Assembly: GCF_026130175.1 (NCBI RefSeq) | Contig: NZ_JAIGNI010000010.1 | Coordinates: 1-64,000 of the forward strand | Reading direction: 5' to 3' | Origin: Lyngbya sp. CCAP 1446/10 | GTDB lineage: Bacteria; Cyanobacteriota; Cyanobacteriia; Cyanobacteriales; Microcoleaceae | Length of the DNA: 64,000 bases | Part shown: one piece after another, positions 33,966-41,579 of the stretch | How positions within the stretch are numbered: the stretch's first letter is position 1 | Layout: every line of letters begins with the position of its first letter | Made by a program: the position numbers and the translations under genes | The notes under the pieces: model-generated | Told to the model about the DNA's origin: nothing | Databases searched by the model: none | What the model saw: only the letters and a program-made list of their open reading frames with translations

Positions 33966-34313
33966 GTGAAAACGCGCTATTATTTCCTAATTTTTACCAT
34001 TATTGGATTGTCCTTAACAAGCTGCGGACAACCGAAGTTATTTCAAGAAGTCGATCGCACATTTAAAAAGAGTAATGCGATCGAACAACACAATTTTAAC
34101 TTGCAAGCGGACGATCGAACGGTCGATCGAACTAACAACATCCAAGCAAGTCCGAAGAGTGGGAAGTTCGATCGAACTACCAACTCACCGGAAGAAAGTG
34201 CGATCGTGTTAGGAATTTTCGGGTTTTGTTTGATGTGTTATTTATTAGTTTGGAAGTTTCGCGGGAGGGAAGAAGCTAACAGGATGCTGAGAAGAATCAG
34301 AAGAGTAAAATGA
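33966..34313 (+). CDS. Small lipoprotein with C-terminal membrane segment
   Basis: 115 residues from GTG 33966 with GGGAGG nine bases upstream. The signal peptide MKTRYYFLIFTIIGLSLTSC ends in a lipobox (SLTSC), so Cys20 should be lipidated. A polar middle with repeated DRT (DDRTVDRT, later FDRTTN) is encoded by clustered GATCGA motifs. A second hydrophobic segment, ~78-93 (AIVLGIFGFCLMCYLLVW), and a basic tail (MLRRIRRVK) follow. Family unknown. Confidence 0.65.
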   Translation: MKTRYYFLIFTIIGLSLTSCGQPKLFQEVDRTFKKSNAIEQHNFNLQADDRTVDRTNNIQASPKSGKFDRTTNSPEESAIVLGIFGFCLMCYLLVWKFRGREEANRMLRRIRRVK

Positions 34314-34333
34314 GAATAGATACTTGCTAAACC

Positions 34334-35029
34334 TCATTTTTTCTTAGTGCGGTTGCGTTTTCTCGATTCAGCCGCCGTATTTTTTGCTTTTTTTTGCTTT
34401 TCTTTACTTGCCTTAGAGTCATTGACAGCACTAACACTTATCGGTTGGCTGGAAAATCCCGATGTATCGGAGTTTTTAGCTGCCATTATAGGAGCAATGC
34501 TAGCATTATATATCTCCTGAAATTGTGTGAGACCTTCCCCCGTACTCATATCAAACCCTGCTTGATGACCGAGCGTTACAAAGGATTTGGCAAATCCAAA
34601 TTTAGAGGAATCTTCCATAATCTCCTTAAATTCCGACTCGATATCCCGCAGGTATTTGATAATTGAAGTGGCATTTCGCAGTTTAAATTCTCGCTTCAAA
34701 AATTGCCATAACGCCAATAATTCTGGGATAGCATTTTCACCTTCTTCCGGCGAAAGCAAACTCACTTTCCTGGGAAACAACTCTTCGACTACAGTTGCCA
34801 CATCTTCCACTTTCATGCGAGGCAGCGTAAAACCTTCATAGCCGAAACCGTAATAAATGAACTGCGAGATCCAAAATCCAACGTCTGGATAAGCTTTACA
34901 GTATTCTTCTCCTTCGGGAGAATTGACAAATAGCTCGATTAGCGTTTCCTGATAATCTTCCAGGAGCGGTTCTGCATCGTCATAATCTAGGCCGTCTAGT
35001 TGGCGGATGTTAAAAGGTTTATCTGACAT
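34334..35029 (-). CDS. Hypothetical protein, 231 aa, basic tail
   Basis: Not recognised. Residues 1-180 are acidic and helical (QLDGLDYDDAEPLLEDYQET; VVEELFPRKVSLLSPEEGE; later AGFDMSTGEGLTQFQEIYN). The last ~35 residues are Lys/Arg-rich (SKEKQKKAKNTAAESRKRN), which suggests nucleic-acid binding or a flexible tail. No membrane segment. ATG at 35029. It sits among toxin-antitoxin genes, convergent with the lipoprotein gene, but no link is shown. Confidence 0.65.
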   Translation of the reverse strand: MSDKPFNIRQLDGLDYDDAEPLLEDYQETLIELFVNSPEGEEYCKAYPDVGFWISQFIYYGFGYEGFTLPRMKVEDVATVVEELFPRKVSLLSPEEGENAIPELLALWQFLKREFKLRNATSIIKYLRDIESEFKEIMEDSSKFGFAKSFVTLGHQAGFDMSTGEGLTQFQEIYNASIAPIMAAKNSDTSGFSSQPISVSAVNDSKASKEKQKKAKNTAAESRKRNRTKKK

Positions 35030-35219
35030 AGTTGAAAAGTTTTTAATTTAATTGACTTTAGCTCTAAGGTTAGTACAATTTTTGCCGATCTATTAATTCT
35101 TTAGGATTTTATTATATTTAAATATCTCTGTTCGCAGGTATATTTGACTAGCACCGGTCGCCCGTGACTATTTAAACCAAGCTAGCATGGCATAGGGCGA
35201 TCGCCCTTTCATCATCCCT

Positions 35220-35810
35220 CTACAAAATATTCTCATAATAACGTTGAATCCTATCAGCAAAAACCGGAACTTCCTCCCTCAACCTGACAAGTAATTCATC
35301 AACCGTCAGCGGTGGATTTTTCAAATCCTCAGCTTGCTGCGAGACCAAATTAGCCATCAAATCCGGCGCAACCTCATAAAGTCGATTCAGAAAAACATCA
35401 GGGTGCAGCGCCACAATACCCCAAGAATTGAGAGACTCTGGAGGAAAATCTCTGAGGTTAGACGTAACAATAACTTGAGCTTTCGCAATTACCGCAGCCG
35501 CCGCGACATGGCGATCGCCCGGATCGTTAGTCATCTGCAGAATCAAATCCTCCGGGACTTCAACCATTGCATTTGGAAAAGCTTCCTTAAGTGCAGCCTC
35601 GAAACGCGCAGCCTTCTGACTCGTCATCCTTCCAGTATTAACAAGATTGCGAGTTGCACCAGCTAAAATCTCTTCCGACCAATATAGATCGTATAACCCA
35701 TCTTCGGCAGCGCGAAATAGCGTGTCGCGCAAGTACATAGGAAAAATTACACAGGAATCCAAGACAACAGGATAGGGAGTCAGCCTGCTAGCTGTATACT
35801 CTACTCTCAT
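35220..35810 (-). CDS. PIN-domain toxin (VapC-like)
   Basis: 196 residues. PIN RNase motifs: VVLDSCVIFP (Asp18), a central acidic position, TNDPGDRHVAAAAVIAKAQVIVTSNLRDFP in the second half, and a helical tail of ~55 residues absent from minimal VapC. All expected acidic residues are present. It overlaps the upstream gene by 23 bases, so the pair is translationally coupled. It probably cleaves RNA when the partner is lost. Confidence 0.85.
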   Translation of the reverse strand: MRVEYTASRLTPYPVVLDSCVIFPMYLRDTLFRAAEDGLYDLYWSEEILAGATRNLVNTGRMTSQKAARFEAALKEAFPNAMVEVPEDLILQMTNDPGDRHVAAAAVIAKAQVIVTSNLRDFPPESLNSWGIVALHPDVFLNRLYEVAPDLMANLVSQQAEDLKNPPLTVDELLVRLREEVPVFADRIQRYYENIL

Positions 35811-36267
35811 TGAGTTCCTCTTCTTGGCTAAACTCGGCTAATTCTCTCAAAATTTCGCGGCGTTTAACAGTACGCTGCTTTTTATATGCCATTAAATCTC
35901 CTAAAAAAATTCGCCGTTCAGAGCCTACTTTCACATACTTAATCGCCCCTTCTGCTAACAGTTTCATCAAAAATGCTTGCGATACATTCAGCAAAATAGC
36001 AGCTTCTTCAACAGTCATATCTGGCTCGATCGGCACTAAAGACACGGCTCTACCAGCAGCCATTAAATGTGCAGCTTGACACAATAATTGATAGAGCGAT
36101 TCAGGAAGTGTGATTTCTTCCCCGCCAATTTGCACAACGTTCACTTTTAATGTCTCAGAATCATCATTTTCTATCTTGAGAGATAGCGTTTTATCCAACA
36201 ATTTGATAGCTATGGTTTCTTCTTCTGTCGGTAAAACCGGATCTAGGAGTATTTTTTGCCTGTTCAT
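35788..36267 (-). CDS. Excisionase-type HTH antitoxin
   Basis: 159 residues. A winged-helix excisionase/MerR-like DNA-binding unit lies at ~85-130: MTVEEAAILLNVSQAFLMKLLAEGAIKYVKVGSERRIFLGDLMAY. It reads DNA with the HTH and a wing (VGSERRI). The N-terminal ~80 residues are a separate domain (IGGEEITLPESLYQLLCQAA). Position before and overlapping the PIN gene marks it as the antitoxin, probably autoregulating the pair. ATG 36267. Confidence 0.85.
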   Translation of the reverse strand: MNRQKILLDPVLPTEEETIAIKLLDKTLSLKIENDDSETLKVNVVQIGGEEITLPESLYQLLCQAAHLMAAGRAVSLVPIEPDMTVEEAAILLNVSQAFLMKLLAEGAIKYVKVGSERRIFLGDLMAYKKQRTVKRREILRELAEFSQEEELNESRVYS

Positions 36268-36332
36268 GGAAATGTTTCCTGAATTGGTTTAATGCTATTA
36301 TAGTATATAGAATAGTCCTGGAGATGGGCGCC

Positions 36333-36398
36333 CAGAAACCGGGTTTTTCAGGAAAATACTTCGTTGCTACCGACAGATTAGGTAAAAACCCGGTTTCT
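36333..36398. repeat. AAACCGGGTTTTT inverted-repeat element
   Basis: Arms CAGAAACCGGGTTTTT and AAAAACCCGGTTTCT, interior AAATACTTCGTTGCTACCG, nearly identical to the copy at 33153. Confidence 0.9.
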
Positions 36399-36487
36399 TC
36401 GTCGGAGTGCGTAAGTCCTGTAGAGATGCGATATAATATCAAGTAAAACTATAATTGTTTGAGCTTAGCCGTCCGCCACTTCAAATT

Positions 36488-36685
36488 ATGAAGTCAACAC
36501 AACAGTTTACAGCAATCATTGAACGAGAAGGTGACGGATATGTATCCCTTTGCCCAGAACTTGATATTGCCAGCCAAGGTGACAATATAGAAGAAGCCCG
36601 ACGGAATCTGATTGAGGCGCTAGAACTATTTTTTGAGACAGCAGATCCTTCTGAAGTAAAGAATCGGCAGATACTCGGCGATTGA
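36488..36685 (+). CDS. HicB-like antitoxin, C-terminus supplied by a repeat
   Basis: 65 residues from ATG 36488. The HicB fold is clear: QFTAIIEREGDGYVSLCPEL, then DIASQGDNIEEARRNLIEAL and a short helix. HicB binds and neutralises the RNase HicA. The last codons (LGD, stop) are not family-like: they and the TGA come from a CTCGGCGATTGAAATCGC repeat that begins at ~36673. No hicA gene lies on either side. Upstream spacing is ~220 bases from the divergent excisionase/PIN pair. It is probably an orphan or degraded antitoxin. Confidence 0.75.
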   Translation: MKSTQQFTAIIEREGDGYVSLCPELDIASQGDNIEEARRNLIEALELFFETADPSEVKNRQILGD

Positions 36686-36888
36686 AATCGCGACTACACA
36701 AACAAAGTCGGCCTCCGCCGACTGAAGAATAACGAAGACTCGGCGATTGAAATCGCGACTACACTAACGAAGTCGGCCTCCGCCGACTGAAGAATATTGA
36801 TACCAAATTAGGCTTAAATACCCGCTTATTTCCTTAGTCCGCGAAGGCGGACTTTGTTTGTGTAGACGCGGTTTCAACCGCCGAGTAA
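36673..36888. repeat. GCGATTGAAATCGC / AAAGTCGGCCTCCGCCGAC tandem repeats
   Basis: Two tandem copies of a ~65-bp unit (GGCGATTGAAATCGCGACTACAC, then AAGTCGGCCTCCGCCGACTGAAGAAT) are followed by a reverse-oriented relative with TTTGTTTGTGTAGACGCGG and TTTCAACCGCC. The first copy overlaps the end of hicB. Confidence 0.9.
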
Positions 36889-36895
36889 TCTCTAA

Positions 36896-36962
36896 AGAAA
36901 CCGGGTTTTTCATCAAATCTATCGACTACAGCGAAATATTTTCGTAAAAAAACCCGGTTTCT
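36896..36962. repeat. AAACCGGGTTTTT inverted-repeat element
   Basis: Arms AGAAACCGGGTTTTT / AAAAAAACCCGGTTTCT, interior with GAAATATTTTCG. It ends 13 bases before the pntB stop and may act as terminator of the pnt operon. Confidence 0.85.
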
Positions 36963-36975
36963 CGGCCTCGCAATC

Positions 36976-38385
36976 CTACAACTGCTTCACCTCAGCAACC
37001 AACTTCGCCACCACATCCTTAGCGCTACCAAACAACATCATCGTCTTATCCTTATAAAACAACTCATTGTCAACACCAGAAAAACCAGCACTCATCCCGC
37101 GCTTAATCACGATCGTATGCTTAGCCCTATCAACCTCCAAAATCGGCATCCCGTAAATCGGGCTCGCCGTATCGTGGCGCGCCGCCGGATTCACCACATC
37201 ATTCGCCCCGATTACCAAAGCAACATCGGTTTCGTCAAATTGCGGGTTGATATCGTCCATATCGTACAACTGCGGATAAGGCACGTTTGCTTCCGCCAAC
37301 AACACATTCATGTGCCCCGGCATCCGCCCAGCCACCGGGTGAATCGCGTATTTCACGTCAACACCCATTTTTTCCAAACCGTCGGCTAACTCGCGTACTG
37401 CGTGCTGGGCTTGCGCTACAGCCATCCCGTAACCCGGAATAATTACCACCGATCGCGCATAGCCTAACATCATCGCACTTTCTTCGAGATTGATGCTGCG
37501 AACAGTTTTGTCGATCGCCCCACCAGCAACAGCCCCAGCAGTCGCACTACCGCCACCGCCACCAAATGCGCCAAACAGCACACTAGAGATCGATCGATTC
37601 ATCGCCTTACACATGATCTGCGTCAAAATGATTCCCGACGCGCCCACAAGTGCCCCAGCAATGATTAGCATATTGTTCATCAAAATGAACCCAGCCACAC
37701 TCGCCGCAATCCCCGAATAAGAGTTAAGCAGCGACACCACCACCGGCATATCACCACCACCAATCGGTAGCACAAACATGATCCCCAGGATATTAGAAAT
37801 AGCCACCAAACCTAGGAATACCGGCACATCCTCCGGGTGAAACACCATATAACCGCTGCCGGCTAAAAGCGCGATCGCCAGCATCGCATTAAACGGCTGT
37901 TGAAACGGAAACGAAATCGGAGCACCCGGTAGCAATTCTTGCAGTTTTGCAAACGCCACAAGGCTACCAGTAAACGTAATTCCGCCGATTAACACGCCCA
38001 AAAGGATCGTAATCGTCGTATCGGGCGCAGGCGATTGCGAGATGCTGAGATAGCGCCAGAATTCGCCCACAGCAACAAGTGCAGAAGCCGCGCCCCCGAA
38101 ACCGTTAAGCAAACCCACCATCTGCGGCATATCCGTCATTGCAACGGTTTTCGCCATAATTGTTCCCACAATGGAACCGATGATGATGCCGACAGCAATC
38201 AATTCGTAGCTGATAACTTGCCTTTCGAGTAAAGTACCGACGATCGCAATAAACATCCCGATCGCAGCTAACACGTTTCCTTGACGCGCAGTAGCCGGGG
38301 AACCCAATTGTTTCAAACCGACGATAAATAAAGATGCGGCCACTAGATAGCCTAGCTGAATGCCACTGGGCAGAAAATCGCTCAC
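36976..38385 (-). CDS. pntB: NAD(P) transhydrogenase subunit beta
   Basis: 469 residues. Together with the alpha parts this proton-pumping enzyme moves hydride between NADH and NADP+. About nine membrane helices (domain II) fill the first ~270 residues, with the AFGGGGGSATAGAV hinge after them. The NADP-binding domain III follows: SVVIIPGYGMAVAQAQH, HPVAGRMPGHMNVLLAEA, VALVIGANDVVNPAA, and KRGMSAGFSGVDNELF. GTG start at 38385 overlaps the stop of the preceding gene (GTGA). Last gene of a three-gene operon. Confidence 0.97.
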   Translation of the reverse strand: MSDFLPSGIQLGYLVAASLFIVGLKQLGSPATARQGNVLAAIGMFIAIVGTLLERQVISYELIAVGIIIGSIVGTIMAKTVAMTDMPQMVGLLNGFGGAASALVAVGEFWRYLSISQSPAPDTTITILLGVLIGGITFTGSLVAFAKLQELLPGAPISFPFQQPFNAMLAIALLAGSGYMVFHPEDVPVFLGLVAISNILGIMFVLPIGGGDMPVVVSLLNSYSGIAASVAGFILMNNMLIIAGALVGASGIILTQIMCKAMNRSISSVLFGAFGGGGGSATAGAVAGGAIDKTVRSINLEESAMMLGYARSVVIIPGYGMAVAQAQHAVRELADGLEKMGVDVKYAIHPVAGRMPGHMNVLLAEANVPYPQLYDMDDINPQFDETDVALVIGANDVVNPAARHDTASPIYGMPILEVDRAKHTIVIKRGMSAGFSGVDNELFYKDKTMMLFGSAKDVVAKLVAEVKQL

Positions 38386-38675
38386 GCTTTAACCTCTTTT
38401 TTCTTGAACATTTGCAGCATTCGATCGGTGACTAAGAAACCGGCAACAACGTTAATTGTGGCTAGGGCGATCGCGATCGTCCCCAAAATCGAAGTAACAG
38501 TCACATTTCCCTGGCCCGAAATCAGAATTGCGCCTAAAACCGCAATTCCCGAAATCGCATTCGATCCCGACATCAAAGGTGTGTGCAGCGTCGGAGGGAC
38601 TTTGTTAATTACTTCAAATCCCACAAAAGACGCTAGAGTAAACACCACTAAACCTGCAATCAATCCTTCTGCCAT
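38382..38675 (-). CDS. pntA2: NAD(P) transhydrogenase subunit alpha, membrane part
   Basis: 97 residues from ATG 38675 (the frame is open to 38732 through repeat sequence that is not family-like). Membrane piece of the split alpha subunit with three hydrophobic helices: LIAGLVVFTLASFVGFEVI; LMSGSNAISGIAVLGAIL; ILGTIAIALATINVVAGFLV. A split PntA is normal in cyanobacteria. It overlaps pntB by 4 bases. A repeat-filled gap of 264 bases separates it from pntA1. Confidence 0.94.
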   Translation of the reverse strand: MAEGLIAGLVVFTLASFVGFEVINKVPPTLHTPLMSGSNAISGIAVLGAILISGQGNVTVTSILGTIAIALATINVVAGFLVTDRMLQMFKKKEVKA

Positions 38676-38747
38676 AACAATTGGTAATTGGTAATTGGAA
38701 ATAACTCGTTTCCGGTTGTGTCCGCCAGTCATCCCTTTATGATTCGG

Positions 38748-38935
38748 CGGTTGAAACCGCTACTACACAAACGAAGTCTGCGGAGGCAGACTAAGAAATA
38801 ACAAGAGAATCTGATTATTCCGCGGAGGCGGACATTGTTTGTGTGCCCGTAAACTCCGCGATTTCAATCGCCGGGATATTTTTGTTTGTGTGCCCGTAAA
38901 CTCCGCGATTTCAATCGCCGGGATATTTTCATGAA
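38748..38935. repeat. Repeat cluster inside the pnt operon
   Basis: The spacer between pntA1 and pntA2 holds GGCGGTTGAAACCGC, AAACGAAGTCTGCGGAGGCAGAC, and then two tandem copies of TTTGTGTGCCCGTAAACTCC + GCGATTTCAATCGCCGGG. Near 38680 TTGGTAATTGG is repeated. Strong hairpins in this spacer could set the ratio of pntA1 to pntA2B transcripts. Confidence 0.9.
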
Positions 38936-38939
38936 CCAT

Positions 38940-40088
38940 CTAATTGACTACGGATGCTTGAGCAGCCAAAGCATCTCGCACGCGCTGGTTGCTAATTTCG
39001 CCATCGCGGGCGACACAAGAACCAGCAATGATATCATCTTCAAAATTCAAATTTAGTTCCTGATCTTTCAGCATCAACTGAACTAAAGCCGAGATATTTT
39101 TCGAGTAAGTTTCGCTAGCGTGTACTGGCATCGACGAGGGCACATTAATCGGGCCGATGACATTAACGCCGTTCCATTCAACATCTTTCCCCGCTTCAGA
39201 ACACTCGCAATTACCGCCTTGTTCGGCCGCGAGGTCAACAATTACCGATCCGGGCTTCATTTGAGAAACCATTTCTCTAGTAACTAAAATAGGTGCTTTT
39301 CTGCCAGGAACTTGAGCAGTTGTAATCACTACATCGGAAGCGCTGACGTGTTGAGTCAGGACTTGGCGGGTGTATTCTTTGGCGGCTTCTGATAACTCTT
39401 TTGCGTAACCACCGGCGGCGACTGTTTCTTCCTTGAGTTCGACATCAACGAATTTAGCACCCAAGCTTTGTACTTGTTCTTTGGTTTCCGGGCGGATGTC
39501 AAAGGCTTCGACGACTGCGCCCAAACGTCGCGCTGTCGCGATCGCCTGTAAGCCCGCAACGCCTACACCCATTACCAATATTTTCGCGGGGCGGATTGTA
39601 CCCGCCGCAGTTGTCAGCATTGGGAAATATTTCGGCAATGCACAAGCTGCAATCAGTACGGCTTTGTAACCGGCGACGTTGGCCTGGGATGACAGTGCAT
39701 CCATGCTTTGAGCGCGGCTGGTGCGGGGGATCATTTCCATGCTGAATGCCGTTACTTGGCGATCGGCCAACCGCTGCACTAAAGCCGGATTTCCCAAGGG
39801 ATTCAAAAATCCGATGAAAACGCCTCCTTCGCGAAGTTGATGAACTTCAGATTCTTGGAGCTCCCCGATTTTGACGACGACATCGGCTTCGCCCCACAGC
39901 GTAGCGGTATCACCGACAACACGAGCTCCGGCTTCTTCGTAAGCAAGATCCGAGAAAAAGGATTTTTCCCCGGCACCGGCCTCAACCCAAACTTCCACGC
40001 CCTGTTTGACTAATCGGGCTACAGCGTCGGGTACTAAGGCTACCCGGCGTTCCTCTGCTTGGACTTCTTTGGCGATCGCTAATTTCAT
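38940..40088 (-). CDS. pntA1: NAD(P) transhydrogenase subunit alpha, NAD-binding part
   Basis: 382 residues. NAD(H)-binding domain I: start MKLAIAKEVQAEERRVALVPD, then the SMDALSSQANVAGYKAVL motif, the Rossmann glycine loop ILVMGVGVAGLQAIATARRLG with FDIRPETKEQVQSLGAKF, and MKPGSVIVDLAAEQGGNCE. First gene of the pntA1-pntA2-pntB operon; ATG 40088 follows AAGGAGAG. The C-terminus lacks membrane helices, which the next gene provides. Confidence 0.97.
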   Translation of the reverse strand: MKLAIAKEVQAEERRVALVPDAVARLVKQGVEVWVEAGAGEKSFFSDLAYEEAGARVVGDTATLWGEADVVVKIGELQESEVHQLREGGVFIGFLNPLGNPALVQRLADRQVTAFSMEMIPRTSRAQSMDALSSQANVAGYKAVLIAACALPKYFPMLTTAAGTIRPAKILVMGVGVAGLQAIATARRLGAVVEAFDIRPETKEQVQSLGAKFVDVELKEETVAAGGYAKELSEAAKEYTRQVLTQHVSASDVVITTAQVPGRKAPILVTREMVSQMKPGSVIVDLAAEQGGNCECSEAGKDVEWNGVNVIGPINVPSSMPVHASETYSKNISALVQLMLKDQELNLNFEDDIIAGSCVARDGEISNQRVRDALAAQASVVN

Positions 40089-40615
40089 TAACTCTCCTTT
40101 ACTCTAGACATAGACAGGGCGGTTGAAACCGCACGCATACATGGCGGTTGAAACCGCGCCTGGACGAGACAGGGCGGTTGAAACCGCCAGAAAGTCAGAC
40201 AAAACCTGCCGACGCAGGTTGAAATTCAAATTTCCCAGTCCGCGGAGGCGGACATCGTTTGTGTAGGCGCGATTTCAATCGCTGGCTGTTTTTCCCAGTC
40301 CGCGGTTGAAATCGCTTCTGGCTTCTCACGTTGATAGTAAAGCCGATCGCCAAAAATACACTCGCTTCTTTAACTTGTCTTATAGATTCAAATTCGCTAA
40401 ATTGTTAAATTTGCAGCCGAGCATGATAAAATAAAACGCTGCCTAATTCTGTAGTTTGAATGTCAGTTGTCAGTATTACACAAAAAAAATTGATTGAACT
40501 CGGGCGATCGCACTCATGAAATTGCCAAAACAGTCGCTATATTAAAGGCATTCATTGCAAATTGCCCGCAGTAAATATTTAAGGTTCCATTGTAATTTTG
40601 GTCAGAGGAGCGATT
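40089..40615. other. Divergent spacer with GGCGGTTGAAACCGC repeats
   Basis: 527 bases. From ~40107 to 40320 three copies of GGCGGTTGAAACCGC are followed by CCTGCCGACGCAGG and a reverse unit TCCGCGGAGGCGGACATCG with TTTGTGTAGGCGCG. The remaining ~290 bases are A/T-rich and should hold the DUF2808 gene's promoter; AGAGGAG stands before its ATG. No gene is seen. Confidence 0.75.
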
Positions 40616-41128
40616 ATGAGACGATTATTTTCAGCACTAGCAGTTACAGGTTTTTTGCTGACAGGCTTACCCGCCATCAGTTTAGCCCAGTCGATGCCCG
40701 GATTCACGATTTTCGGCGGTCCCGAACGCGCCAACCAATTAAACTATCGCTTGGATTACGGCAAAGCCGGGATGAATGGCGACAGATACCGGCTGCGAAT
40801 TCCTTCCAAAAAAGTAAGTTTGGCGATCGCCCAACTCAACATCACTTATCCAGACTATTACAAAGGCGAATTCGACCAAAAAGACATTAAAGTGCGCGTC
40901 AAAGACAAAACAATAGAATTGCAAGAAGTAATCTGGGACAAAGAAAATCGATTCATAGAAATTTATCCCGCAGAACCAATTCCAGCAGGTAGCAACGTTG
41001 AAGTTGTGCTCTCCAACGTCCGAAACCCAAGTCCGGGCGGAATGTACAATTTCAACCTCCGCATCCGCACCCCAGGGGACGTTCCATTGATGCGTTACCT
41101 GGGGACTTGGCTGTTAAGCATTGAGTAA
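40616..41128 (+). CDS. DUF2808 secreted protein
   Basis: 170 residues from ATG 40616 with GAGGAG just upstream (the frame opens at 40598). Signal peptide MRRLFSALAVTGFLLTGLPA with a likely cut after SLAQS. The rest is the DUF2808 beta-rich domain (RYRLRIPSKKVSLAIAQLNI; NITYPDYYKGEF; the end LMRYLGTWLLSIE), a cyanobacteria-specific family of unknown function. Product is periplasmic or extracellular. An inverted-repeat pair follows the stop. Confidence 0.88.
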   Translation: MRRLFSALAVTGFLLTGLPAISLAQSMPGFTIFGGPERANQLNYRLDYGKAGMNGDRYRLRIPSKKVSLAIAQLNITYPDYYKGEFDQKDIKVRVKDKTIELQEVIWDKENRFIEIYPAEPIPAGSNVEVVLSNVRNPSPGGMYNFNLRIRTPGDVPLMRYLGTWLLSIE

Positions 41129-41140
41129 GGAAAAGGGCAC

Positions 41141-41294
41141 AAACCGAGTTTTTTGTCCAAAAATACGCGGTAACAGCCCGCAAATTCCCCAAAAAACCCG
41201 GTTTCTGAGCAACCCGCGATCGGCCAGAAACCGGGTTTTTTGTCGAAAAATAGGCGGTAACAGCCCGCAAATTCCCCAAAAAACCCGGTTTCTG
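41141..41294. repeat. Two tandem AAACCGGGTTTTTT elements
   Basis: Two copies in tandem: arms AAACCGAGTTTTTTG / AAAAAACCCGGTTTCTG and AGAAACCGGGTTTTTTG / AAAAAACCCGGTTTCTG, each with the interior GCGGTAACAGCCCGCAAATT. The stretch 41295-41579 after it holds nothing recognisable. Confidence 0.9.
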
Positions 41295-41579
41295 TGATGG
41301 GAGTGCATAAATCCTGAATACTCAAATCTCCACAAATACGTCAAAAGTATTATTTTTGGGCGATCGGACTCCAAAATCAACGAGCATCCTCTATACCTTA
41401 AGAAGGAGCCCACAACACAGTTAAATTCCCCATTCGATTGGGGGATGCGAGGGCGAGGGAGACTCCGCTATAAACAATAAATACAAAGGTTTTTAGGCGC
41501 TTGTGAAAATCAATAGCCCAGAGGCGCTACCTACAAAATGTTTACCAATCAAATAGGATTGATCGATCCGTACTGATAC

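Noticed and set aside
40105-40210. GGCGGTTGAAACCGC copies as a CRISPR-like array
   Set aside because: The units are 15-bp palindromes with short irregular spacing and occur singly all over the window, so they are dispersed repeats.
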